Assembly: GCA_009695305.1 (NCBI GenBank)
Contig: SIBG01000009.1
Location: forward strand, 1 to 64,000
Origin: Opitutus sp.
Lineage (GTDB): Bacteria; Verrucomicrobiota; Verrucomicrobiia; Opitutales; Opitutaceae
Direction: 5' to 3'
Length of the DNA stretch: 64,000 nucleotides
The notes under the pieces were generated by a model. It searched no databases. It saw only the letters and a program-made list of their open reading frames with translations, and was not told the DNA's origin. This document shows positions 1-9,707 of this stretch, piece after piece. How positions within the stretch are numbered: the first letter of the stretch is position 1; every line of letters starts with the position of its first letter. Made by a program: the position numbers and the translations under genes.

Positions 1-273
1 AATGAATCGCAACTTCTTCAGAGGAGAGCAGGGCGTAATGGTGCTCCGTGTGGGCACCAATTTTGACCCGTTTTTTTCACAAAGAACGGGATTTTTTATT
101 GCCCAAACCCCGGGTCGAGCGCGAGGTCAGGGGGTGAAATCGTCCAACCGGTCCAACTCGAGGTCTGTCACGGGGCTTCCACCACGAGCGCGCGAGCCAA
201 TTTTCTTCCCGTCGTCCCGCGCGGCCTCCGGCCGCTCCTCGTTCTCCCCTGCTCAACCGACCACCCACTTCCA

Positions 274-3200
274 TTGATCGACATGCACTCTCCATCCACC
301 GCCGCCGGCTTTATCACTGATCGTCGACGCTTTCGACTTGCCCGCCGGCTGCTGACGGCTGGCGCTCTAACCGTCGCCCTAGCTTCGATGTGGGCGCAAA
401 GTTCCAGTGTGCCCCTCGCCGTAACCACCCTAGCCGGGCAGGCCGGCGCCTCCGGCTACGCGGACGGCAGCGGCACCGCGGCGCGCTTTCTTAACCCCAG
501 CGGCCTCGCGGTTGACACCAAGGGCAACCTCTTCGTCGCCGACTCGGGCAACAACACCATCCGTAAGATCACCCCGGCCGGAGTCGTGACAACCTTCGCC
601 GGGATCGCGGTTGATCCTGACACGGGAGTGGCCGGAAACGGCGGCACCGCAGATGGCGCCGGCAGCGCCGCACAGTTTTCCTTCGGCAAAGCCAACATCG
701 ACAACATCGGATCCACCGGCCTAGCCATCGACATCAACGACAATCTCTTTGTCGCCGACACGCTAAACAACTCGATCCGAAAATTATCGCCGACGGGAAT
801 CGTGACCACCATGGCGCTGAAGGATGCTGCGACCGGTAGTAGCATCGCCCTCAACTCTCCCGACAGCGTCGCCGTGGATACTGCCGGCAATCTCTACGTG
901 GCCGACTCGGGCATCAATCAAGTCCGCAAGATCACCCCCGCCGGCAACGTGAGTGTCTTTGCCGGGTCGACCAACCCCAACGCCTCCTCCGGCAGCGCCG
1001 ATGGCACGAGCACCGCGGCCTCATTTAATAATCCGCGCGGGATCGCCGTCGACAGCGTGGGCAATGTCTACGTGGCCGACACGAACAACCACACGATCCG
1101 CAAAATCACCCCCGCCGGCGTCGTCACGACGTTGGCCGGTTCGGCTGGCACCCCGACCAAGAACAGCGCCGGCAATTCTGACGGCCTCGGAAAGAACGCC
1201 CGCTTTAACACTCCCATCGGCCTCAGCGTCGATGCTTCCGGCAATCTCTATGTCGCGGACAAGGGCAACAACGTCGTGCGCAAAATCTCCCCGTCCGGCC
1301 TCGTCACCACGCTAGCCGGTGCGCCGGGCGCCGCCAGTGGCACCGACGGCACGGGCAACGCCGCCCGCTTCAGCCAGCCCTACAGCCTCACCGCGGACAC
1401 CGCCGGCAACCTCTACGTGGCCGACACGAAAAACCAGACCATCCGCAAGGGTGTTGCCAGCAGTTCAACGGCGAGTGTGCAAATCCAGACCCAGCCGTTG
1501 ATTCAAATCGTCCATGTCGGCCAGAGCACGACGTTCAGCGTGAACGCCACTGGCACGCCGGCGCCGACCTATCAGTGGCAGAAAAATGGCGTGAATATTT
1601 CGGGCGCGACCAGCGCGAACTACACGCTGGCTTCCCCGCAGCTCGCCGACGATCGCACTTATTACGCCGCCGTCATCAGCAGCGGCGGCGTGTCGCTCAC
1701 CACCAGCGCGGCGCAACTCCAGGTCTATTCCGCGGCGGTTTTCATTCCATCGATCATCATTCTAACTCAACCGACCGACCTGACCGTCACGGCCGGCCAG
1801 AGCGCCACGTTGTCCATCGATGCTTCGGGCAGTCCCGTGCCGACCTATCAGTGGCAAAAGAACGGCACCAATATTTCTGGCGCCACTGGGGCCGACTACA
1901 CCCTCAACGCCGCGCAGGCTTCCGACGGCGGGCTCTACAAGGTCGTCCTCACGAGCTCGGGCACCTCGCAGTCCTCGAACGAAGTCGGCCTCACCGTGAG
2001 CGCCGCGGTGGTCACTCCGGTGGTGATCGTCAGCCAGCCCAACGCCCAGACGATCAATCTCGGGCAAAATGTGACGTTTACCGTGCAAGCCACGGGCAAC
2101 CCTCTCCCGACTTATCAGTGGCAGAAAAACGGCGTGACCATTTCCGGCGCGAACAGCCCAAGCTACGCGATCACGTCCGCCCCGGCCAGCGCCGCCGGTA
2201 ACTACAAGGTCATCGTCACCAATTCCGCCGGCTCTGTCACGTCCGCCGAGGTCGCACTGACGGTCAACACCATCGTCGTGTCCGCCATCGTCATCACCAG
2301 CCAGCCGGCCACCCAAACCGTCACCGTCGGTCAGAACGCGATTTTTTCCGTGCAGGTCACCGGCACCACCCCCGGCTACCAGTGGCAGCGAAACGGCGCG
2401 ACGATTACCGGTGCCACCAGCGCGACCTACACGATCACTGATGCGCAAATCAGCGATGCGGCCAATTACCGGGTCATCGTCACCAACTCTGTGGGTGCCG
2501 TCACCTCCAGCGAGGTCGCCCTCACCGTCAATGCGCCCGTGCCGGTAATCACCAACCCCGGGCGGTTGATCAACCTCTCCGTGCTCGCTCCGCTCACCAC
2601 GGCCGGCGACACGTTCACGCTCGGCTACGTCGTCAACGGCGCCAGCGCGACCAACGCGAAGCCGCTCGTCATCCGCGCCGCCGGCCCCTCACTCGGCGCG
2701 CTCGGCGTCCCTGGCACGCTCGCCGACCCACAGCTCGAGCTGTTCGCCGGCCCAACGAAAACCGGCGGCAACGACGACTGGGGTGGCTCGCCCGCCACCG
2801 CGACCGCCATGGCCGCCGTTGGAGCGTTTGCCTACACTGGCGCCACCTCGCGCGACGCCGCTGTCGCCGCCAACATCACCTCCCGCGATAACTCCGTGAA
2901 AATTTCCGCGGGGCCCGGCGCGCCCGCTGGCATCGGCACCGTCATCGCCGAGGTCTATGACGCCACTCCGGCGACCAGCTTCAACGCGACCACCCCCCGA
3001 TTGATTAATTTTTCTGTCATCAAGAACGTCAGCACCAAAGTCACGCTGGGGTTCGTGGTTGGCGGCGGGGCCAACAAGACCGTGCTGATCCGTGCCATCG
3101 GACCAACCCTCGGGATCCCGCCGTTCAACGTCGGGGGCGTGATGGCTGACCCGAAAGTCGAGCTCTTCAATGGCGCCTCGGTTAGCATCGGGACCAACGA

Positions 3201-3387
3201 TAACTGGGGCGGCACGATTGATCTCACGGCGGCGTTCGTCGCAACCGGAGCCTTCGCGCTGCCGCCGACTTCGAAGGACGCCGCTCTGATCGCCACGCTG
3301 ACACCCGGAAATTACAGCGTGGAAGTCACCCCGGCGACCGGCACGGCAGGCGGCACGGCGCTGCTCGAAGTCTACGACGTGCCGTGA
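274..3387 (+). CDS. Secreted NHL-repeat beta-propeller / Ig-like repeat protein with two duplicated C-terminal domains
   Basis: 1037-aa ORF. Repeated 'GNLYVADxxNxxIRKITPAGVVTTLAG' NHL units are followed by four Ig-like units ('PTYQWQKNGxxISGATSxxYT'), then two copies of 'RLINxSV...VIRAxGPxLG...DNWGG...EVYD'. Hydrophobic N-terminal segment. Confidence 0.85.
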   Translation: MIDMHSPSTAAGFITDRRRFRLARRLLTAGALTVALASMWAQSSSVPLAVTTLAGQAGASGYADGSGTAARFLNPSGLAVDTKGNLFVADSGNNTIRKITPAGVVTTFAGIAVDPDTGVAGNGGTADGAGSAAQFSFGKANIDNIGSTGLAIDINDNLFVADTLNNSIRKLSPTGIVTTMALKDAATGSSIALNSPDSVAVDTAGNLYVADSGINQVRKITPAGNVSVFAGSTNPNASSGSADGTSTAASFNNPRGIAVDSVGNVYVADTNNHTIRKITPAGVVTTLAGSAGTPTKNSAGNSDGLGKNARFNTPIGLSVDASGNLYVADKGNNVVRKISPSGLVTTLAGAPGAASGTDGTGNAARFSQPYSLTADTAGNLYVADTKNQTIRKGVASSSTASVQIQTQPLIQIVHVGQSTTFSVNATGTPAPTYQWQKNGVNISGATSANYTLASPQLADDRTYYAAVISSGGVSLTTSAAQLQVYSAAVFIPSIIILTQPTDLTVTAGQSATLSIDASGSPVPTYQWQKNGTNISGATGADYTLNAAQASDGGLYKVVLTSSGTSQSSNEVGLTVSAAVVTPVVIVSQPNAQTINLGQNVTFTVQATGNPLPTYQWQKNGVTISGANSPSYAITSAPASAAGNYKVIVTNSAGSVTSAEVALTVNTIVVSAIVITSQPATQTVTVGQNAIFSVQVTGTTPGYQWQRNGATITGATSATYTITDAQISDAANYRVIVTNSVGAVTSSEVALTVNAPVPVITNPGRLINLSVLAPLTTAGDTFTLGYVVNGASATNAKPLVIRAAGPSLGALGVPGTLADPQLELFAGPTKTGGNDDWGGSPATATAMAAVGAFAYTGATSRDAAVAANITSRDNSVKISAGPGAPAGIGTVIAEVYDATPATSFNATTPRLINFSVIKNVSTKVTLGFVVGGGANKTVLIRAIGPTLGIPPFNVGGVMADPKVELFNGASVSIGTNDNWGGTIDLTAAFVATGAFALPPTSKDAALIATLTPGNYSVEVTPATGTAGGTALLEVYDVP

Positions 3388-3395
3388 TCCGGAAA

Positions 3396-3421
3396 CCGGC
3401 GATGTTTCCGCCGGCTTTCTT
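3396..3421 (+). terminator. Putative rho-independent terminator after the NHL/Ig gene
   Basis: CCGGCG-ATGTTTC-CGCCGG hairpin followed by CTTTCTT, directly after the stop codon. Confidence 0.45.
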
Positions 3422-3547
3422 GATCAGCAGCGCGAACTTTGCGCCTCACGGTTTTAGCTTCCGTGAATTAATCTCCGCCTGCCGCGGATGACTCCGGCCG
3501 CGACAAGGGCCGTCGCGCCGGCGATGAAGGCGACCGTCCGCGGCGGT

Positions 3548-5668
3548 TCATTTGGCCTCCACCCCGAAGCGCAATAAGCGGCTCTCCAAACTGACGCTCT
3601 GCACCAACAGGAGTCCGCGTGCGGCCGGGACCGGCGTCACCGGCGACACCCGCAGCGTGTAGCGATTAGACCCGGAGGTGGCCGCGATCCTAAACGTCGT
3701 CAGCGTGGGCGACCGCACTTCCGCGACCTGAACCATGCCCGTGCGCTGCTCGATGAATTCCACGCGTGCAGCTGCCAAGCCGTCGAGCGGAGCCAGTCCC
3801 AGCTCAAGAAACCAGGTGCGCTCCGCGGCGCCGAAATCGCTGCTGCGCTCCAACGTGAGTTCGGTTTCTCGACCGACGACCCGAATAACCTCCGCCCACC
3901 CCGCCATCGTCTGCAGCGGCTCGATGAACACGAGGACCGGCGTCGGTTCAAAACCCTGAACCGGCCCCGCGCGTTCCAGATCGAGCCACCACATCGACAC
4001 GCCGGCCGGCACTTGCCGAAACGCCGCCCGTCCACTGGGGACGCGTCGATCAGAGATGGAGCCGAGATCGTAGTAGACGTTCGCCCCACGCGCGAAAAAA
4101 CACAGCCACGCGCCCACGTAGGAGTTGCCCTCCGCCACCAACCACGTGCGGCCGGGCTGCGCTTCCACCCGGTCGCGGGCCGCCCAGATCTTATTCCAGT
4201 CATCGGCTTGGGCTCCGCGCACGTCGGCGACCAGCTGACGGTGCATCACCCACGATCCCAGGGCGGAACCACTCGCCAACAGGGCCGCCATGCCCACCGG
4301 CACCCACCGCCACCCCGCCGGCAATCGCCGCCAGGCAGCCGCGATGCCGATGGCCGCCGCCATGACGCACAACGGCGCAAAGCCCAAGGCGAGCTTGTGG
4401 CTCGCGTAGACTGGCAAGCGCGGCTGCATCGCCAGCCACGCAAACAACGCCGTCGCTGCCGCGAGTCCCGACCAAAGCCATTCCCGCCGTCGCCGCGGGA
4501 GCCACCACGAAGCGAGGAGCGCTCCAAGCAAGCCGACCCCAGCCCATGCATCCCAACGCGTCTGCGTAAGCGCAAAATTCCGCCCCCAGCCGAGCCAGAT
4601 CCCGCCGTCAGTTGCCCAGACCGCCAAATAATCCGCGCGACCGGCGTTACCCGACTGCGCCACCCAGAAACGCACTCCCGCCGGAAGGTAACTCGCCGTC
4701 AGCGCCACGCAGATTCCCACCGCCGCCGCCAGTCCGACGACGCGTGTGCGCCGCGCCCCGTTGCCTCGCAGCAGCAACAGACCCGCGGTCGCCACGCCAG
4801 AGGAAAAAATTCCGTGTAGGCACCTAGCAGCCAGCCGAGCATCGTCCCGGTCAGCACCACCTGGGCCCGCCACGGCAACGCGCCGGCGCGACCGAGACCC
4901 ACCAAAGCAGGAAACACCCATAGCGTGCTGAGCTGAGAATAGAATCCATTGAGTAGCACGGTGGCCACCGCTGGCGTCGCCGCCGCCCACGTGCCCGCCA
5001 ATGCCGCCCACGGCGCACTGATCGAGCCACTCCCCGCGCCGTCGCCGCGATCGCCATGCCGAGCACCGCCACATAAAACAGCGCCGATGCGCCCCACGCC
5101 CGTTGCGCATCAGAGCGACCCACGACCGCCCCCGCCCCGAGCGCGATGCACTGCGTCAAACGCTGCTCCTTCGCATCGACCGCCTTGTAGAGCCATGGAC
5201 GCAACCCGATCTCGCGAAATCCGGTGGAATACGGCTGCTCAACGAGAAACTGCGCCGTGAGGACGTAGTTCACCTGGTCGATCGTGCCGCGCCCCACATA
5301 GCGCTCGGCGCCGATTCCGCGCAGACTCGCCCCCTGCCAGCGGCACTGGCCAGCCCGGCGGCGATCACCAGGCCAATTTCCCACCACCGTCCCACCGGGA
5401 AAGTGCGCCACTCCCGCCACCCACGCACCAGACCCAGCAACGCTCCCACGGCGACCACGCCAAAGGCCCACGGCGCGCTTACGCGAAGCGGCACATTCAG
5501 ATAAACCAGCCCCTGCAGCAGCAGGGCGTGGACGGCGTAACCGGCGAGGCCACACCACAGCCAGGTCGCGTTCCGTCCCAATCGCGGCCGTCCCGCGAGC
5601 CACCAGATCCAAAATCCGCCGCCCGCCGCGGTGACCGTCAGGATCGCAAATTGTCGCAGCATTTCCAC
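3548..5668 (-). pseudogene. Large polytopic membrane protein gene interrupted by three -1 frameshifts (about 707 aa if restored)
   Basis: Hydrophobic coding sequence runs through frames ending at 5668, 5852, 5097 and 5110 in turn. Each switch coincides with a homopolymer (C5 at 5330-5334, C4 at 5032-5035, A6 at 4804-4809 on the + strand). Adding one base at each gives one continuous ORF. Confidence 0.75.
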
Positions 5669-6045
5669 CGCGCCAACGTGGCGGGCCGTCGAGCGGCGTC
5701 AACGCACACGACACCGGCAGGTCGGATCTTGGCGCCCCGAGCCAGGTCGCATCCTTATTCGTGGACCCGAGCGATCGTCCGCCGAAAATTTTCGTCTTGA
5801 ATTGCTCGGAACCTAGGCGGCGGAGCCGCCCCGCGAAACCCAGATTCTGCACCCCCCTGAGCCGACCTGATTGGCTTGCTCGATCCCCGGTGGAAAATTC
5901 GCCGGACGGACAAGAACCGCGCTTTCTTTTCGCAAGATGTGCGGAGCCGAAGCGGCGGATTTATTGCATACTCCACTCGTCACGGGATTCCCCTTTCATG
6001 GCCGGCGACCGGCTCTGACACCTTTCCGTCTTTCTTAATTCCAAA

Positions 6046-6176
6046 AAGTAAAAATCCCCGGGGCAAGCCCCGGGGCATTTGACAAGACCGCCGCAAACTC
6101 ATCCGACCATAATGCAATTCGCGCTTAAACCCGTCCGTCCAACCAAGCCGAAGCAAGCTTCGGGGTATCGGACCCA
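6046..6176. repeat. REP-like two-hairpin element, copy 1
   Basis: 131 bp identical to 19746-19876. Contains CCCCGGGGC-AA-GCCCCGGGG and CCGAAGC-AA-GCTTCGG hairpins. Confidence 0.9.
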
Positions 6177-6182
6177 TCGCGA

Positions 6183-6464
6183 ATGAAAACGACGAAGCCT
6201 GTCGCCCCGGTCATTCGCCGTCGGCGGCTGGAACGCCAAGCCATCGGTTTGTCGAAGCGCTGTCCCGTCGACCGCTCGAATCCAGGCAGTTGCCCGTTGT
6301 GCGATCTGCGCCTGCTGGGCATTCGTCAAAGGACGAAGTGGGTGCATGGGCTCACCCTCGGCGAATTGAAATATCTGCTCTCCTATCATGTCTGCTGCGC
6401 CGCCGAAAAAAAGCGGGAAATCTCCGGGCAACGGAAACGACGGGCGCGCCCTGCCAAGGGCTGA
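6183..6464 (+). CDS. Small Cys-rich hypothetical protein
   Basis: 93-aa ORF with 'CPVDRSNPGSCPLCDLRLLGIRQRTKWVHGLTLGELKYLLSYHVCC'. Motif-like spacing of Cys, Trp and His; starts just downstream of the repeat. Confidence 0.45.
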   Translation: MKTTKPVAPVIRRRRLERQAIGLSKRCPVDRSNPGSCPLCDLRLLGIRQRTKWVHGLTLGELKYLLSYHVCCAAEKKREISGQRKRRARPAKG

Positions 6465-6597
6465 CGACTCTCGCGGTCACGTCCGCCCCGCGTCGGGCGA
6501 TCGGGATCATTCCCCAACCACAGCGGCGGCGCCACGCCTCGTTCGCTGAAGCTTCGTTTTTCTCGAAAAAACCGCCGTCAACCAGAAATAATTCGCC

Positions 6598-7017
6598 TTA
6601 GCCCGCGTAGAGCTCTTCAGCCTTGAAGAAGCGCGCCAGCTCGGCCTTCGCGTTCTCCACGCTGTCCGAGGCATGGATGACGTTCTTCATCATCTCGGTG
6701 CCAAAGTCGCCCCGGATCGTGCCCTTCGCGGCCTTGCGCGAATCGGTCGGTCCCAGCAGGTCGCGCACTCGCTGCACGATGTCCTTGCCTTGAAGCGCCA
6801 CCATGATGACTGGGCGCGAACTCATGAACGCCTCGATCTCGGGATAAAACGGCTTGTCGGCCACGTGCGCGTAGTGCTCACGCAAAAGCGCCGGCGAGAG
6901 GCGCGTCATTTTGCACCCAATTACGTCGAAGCTGGCGGCTTCGAAGCGGCTGAGCACGGCGCCGACGAGGCGCTTTTCCATACAATCGGGCTTAAAGATA
7001 ACAAAGGTTTTCTGCAT
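6598..7017 (-). CDS. ndk: Nucleoside diphosphate kinase
   Basis: 139 aa. 'TFVIFKPDCMEKRLVG' and the active-site region 'NVIHASDSVENAKAELARFF'. Confidence 0.97.
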   Translation of the reverse strand: MQKTFVIFKPDCMEKRLVGAVLSRFEAASFDVIGCKMTRLSPALLREHYAHVADKPFYPEIEAFMSSRPVIMVALQGKDIVQRVRDLLGPTDSRKAAKGTIRGDFGTEMMKNVIHASDSVENAKAELARFFKAEELYAG

Positions 7018-7077
7018 AGGAACTGACCAAAGTAGCCCTCCCGCGCCGTTTGAAAAGCCTAGAGTTTGCCCTCGAAA

Positions 7078-7980
7078 TCAGCTCTCCCGGCCCAGCGTCT
7101 GCCGTAAAGCCGCCTCCAGCGTCTCGTGCTGAAACACGAAGCCTGTCTCGCCCAGCCGCACCGGCTGCGCCCGCGTGCTCGCGAGCACCGTCTCCTCCGC
7201 CATCTGGCCGAAAACCGCCCGCAACCCCCACGCCGGCACTGCCGCCAGCGCCGGCCGCCGCAACACCCGCGCCAAAGTCGCCGTGAACTCCACGTTCGTC
7301 ACGGCGGCGGGCGCGACCACATTCACTGGCCCGCTGCAACGTCGGTCCGTCAGCACGTGACCAATCGCGCCAATCGCATCAGCGAGACTCACCCAACTCA
7401 TCCACTGCCGTCCGTCGCCGAGCCGACCACCGACTCCAATTCGGAAAATCGGCAGCATTTTCGCCAGCGCGCCACCATCGCGCGACAGCACGACGCCGAA
7501 TCGCGTCGTTACCGTGCGAATGCCCATGCGCGCGGCTCCCTCGGCGTGCGTCTCCCACGCGAGGCACACTTCCGGCAAAAACCCCTGCCCGATTCCGTTC
7601 GCCTCAGTCAGTTGCTCGTCGCCGCGTGAGCCATAGAATCCAACCGCCGAGGCACTGACGAACACCGCCGGCTTGCGCGCCAGCTTCGCGAAGCCCGTGA
7701 CCAGGGTGAGGGTCGTATCGACCCGGCTCCGAAAGATCTTCTCCCGCCGTCCCGCCGTCCAGCGCCCTGTGCCGACATTTTCGCCCGCGAGATTCACGAT
7801 GGCATCCGCTCCCTCCAGTTGTCCGGCGTCGAGTTCGCGGACCGCAGGATTCCAGAAAATCTCGTCGGCGCTCGTGGGGGCGCGACGCACGAGGCACCGC
7901 ACCTCATGCCCGGCGGCGACCAGGGCCGGCCCCAGTGCGCCACCGATCAACCCCGAAGCTCCGGCGATGACGACTCTCAT
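7078..7980 (-). CDS. TIGR01777-type NAD-dependent epimerase (YfcH/SulA-like)
   Basis: Likely start 'MRVVIAGASGLIGGALGPALVAAGHEV' (7980). 'IVNLAGENVGTGRWTAGRREKIFRSRVDTT' and a DUF1731-like C-terminus. Confidence 0.93.
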   Translation of the reverse strand: MRVVIAGASGLIGGALGPALVAAGHEVRCLVRRAPTSADEIFWNPAVRELDAGQLEGADAIVNLAGENVGTGRWTAGRREKIFRSRVDTTLTLVTGFAKLARKPAVFVSASAVGFYGSRGDEQLTEANGIGQGFLPEVCLAWETHAEGAARMGIRTVTTRFGVVLSRDGGALAKMLPIFRIGVGGRLGDGRQWMSWVSLADAIGAIGHVLTDRRCSGPVNVVAPAAVTNVEFTATLARVLRRPALAAVPAWGLRAVFGQMAEETVLASTRAQPVRLGETGFVFQHETLEAALRQTLGRES

Positions 7981-8187
7981 GCGGGCGGGCCTCCACGCAA
8001 TTGTTTGAACGCTGCGAGTGCTTCCGCGGGGACGGTCGCGGGATCGACCATCAATCGTGGACGGATGTCCGGCCGATGCAGACGCTGCCAAAACCAAAGA
8101 AGCGGGAGGAAAATTTCCACGCACCAGAGGCAAGCGCCCGCGAGGCCGATTGCAAGTGGCGCGGCGCTTTATCCCGGGCGGCCTGAC

Positions 8188-9630
8188 CTACAGCGAATCC
8201 TGATAAAGCTTCTCGTAGCCCGCCGCGGCGATTTTCCAGCTGAAGTCGTGGGCCATGCCGCGCCGCTGCACGGCGGCGTAGCGGGGCTTGTCGGCGAACA
8301 GCGCGAGCGCGCGTTGCAATGCATCGCGCAGGCTCGCGGCGTTCGGTTCGCACATCAGGCCGGTGCCGTCGGCGGGTCGCTCATCCGCATCGGTCACCGT
8401 GTCGGCCAGTCCGCCCACCCGGCTGACGACCGGCACCGTCCCATAGACCTGTGAATACATCTGGTTCAGCCCGCACGGTTCAAACAGCGAGGGCATGACG
8501 AAGAAATCGCTGCCGGCTTCGATCAGGTGGCTCATCGCCTCGTCGAGTCGCGCGCTGAGCGCAATTTTTTGCGGCGCCTCGACGGTCAGGGCGTGGAGTT
8601 CCTGCTCGATGCGCTTGTCGCCCGAGCCCAACACCACGAGCCGGCACTCGGACGCGAGAAACAGATCGCGGTTGGCCAGCACGAGGTCCACGCCTTTTTG
8701 CGGGGTGAAGCGACAGACCATGCCGAAGACGGGGCCCTTGAAATTCACCGCAAACCCGCAGCGCTTCAGCAATTCGGCGCGGCACGTTTGCTTGCCCGTC
8801 ATGTTGGCGGGTGAGTAGCGCGCCGGCAGGGCGGCATCGACCGCTGGATTCCAGATCGCGGTATCCACGCCGTTGAGCAGGCCCACCAGATCCTCGACGC
8901 GCGTCTGCACCACGCCGTCGAGGCCGCAGCCAAACTCCGGCGTCTGGATTTCCTTCGCATAGCGCGGACTGACCGTGGTCACGCGGTCGGCAAACAGGAT
9001 GCCGCCCTTCATTAGGTTGATCTGCGAGTAATATTCGAGCCCGTCGATGTTGTTGAGTTCATCCGGCAAGTTCGTGCGCGCAAACGCCGGCGCGGGAAAC
9101 AGGCCCTGATAGGCGATGTTATGAATCGTGAAAACGGTCTTGAGCGAAAGCGTCACCCCGTGCCGGCGCTCCGCGTCCCGCAGCAACAGCGGCAGCAGCG
9201 CCGCCTGCCAGTCGTGGCTGTGGACGACGTCAGCCCGCAGATCGCCCAGCCGGAGTGTTTCGACCACGCCCTTGCAGAAAAAAATGAAGCGCTCGGCGTT
9301 GTCCTCGAAGTCCCGGTCGCCGTTGCCGTAGGGGGTGCGGCGATCGAAGAATTCCTCGCGGCAGATGAGGTATATTTTCAGGTTCTTTCGCGGCGAAAAA
9401 ACGCGCACGTCACCCGAAAGAAACTGGTCGCCCATCTCAATCTTCAGGCGGAGTTTCCGCTCGGCCGACGCGGCGTCGGGGTGCTCGAGCGCCGCGCGAT
9501 AGCCCGGGAGAAAGACGGACACCTCATGGCCGTTGTCCGCGAGTGCCGCCGTGAGCGCGCCGACGGCGTCCGCGAGGCCGCCCGTCTTCATATAGGGAAA
9601 TAGCTCGCTCGTCGCGTGGACGATTTTCAT
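8188..9630 (-). CDS. glgA: Glycogen synthase (ADP-glucose type)
   Basis: 480 aa. 'MKIVHATSELFPYMKTGGLADAVGAL', 'TIHNIAYQG', 'PSLFEPCGLNQMYSQVYGTVPVV'. Confidence 0.97.
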   Translation of the reverse strand: MKIVHATSELFPYMKTGGLADAVGALTAALADNGHEVSVFLPGYRAALEHPDAASAERKLRLKIEMGDQFLSGDVRVFSPRKNLKIYLICREEFFDRRTPYGNGDRDFEDNAERFIFFCKGVVETLRLGDLRADVVHSHDWQAALLPLLLRDAERRHGVTLSLKTVFTIHNIAYQGLFPAPAFARTNLPDELNNIDGLEYYSQINLMKGGILFADRVTTVSPRYAKEIQTPEFGCGLDGVVQTRVEDLVGLLNGVDTAIWNPAVDAALPARYSPANMTGKQTCRAELLKRCGFAVNFKGPVFGMVCRFTPQKGVDLVLANRDLFLASECRLVVLGSGDKRIEQELHALTVEAPQKIALSARLDEAMSHLIEAGSDFFVMPSLFEPCGLNQMYSQVYGTVPVVSRVGGLADTVTDADERPADGTGLMCEPNAASLRDALQRALALFADKPRYAAVQRRGMAHDFSWKIAAAGYEKLYQDSL

Positions 9631-9707
9631 CGCCCGACGTTAAACAGCCGGGTTTGTTAAGGCCAATCCCAAAGCACGGCTCTCGCGCCTCCGCCCGCCA
9701 CTCCTAC

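Noticed and set aside
1000-2560. Regularly spaced DNA repeats considered as a CRISPR-like array
   Set aside because: The repeats are diverged, in frame, and encode NHL and Ig-like protein units.
4851-5852. 333-aa ORF as an independent gene
   Set aside because: Only its middle part has protein character and belongs to the frameshifted membrane-protein gene. The N-terminal part is an out-of-frame translation.
5980-6177. 65-aa minus ORF across the repeat ('MGPIPRSLLRLGWTDG...')
   Set aside because: Translation of the hairpin repeat itself; similar peptides arise from repeat DNA rather than genes.
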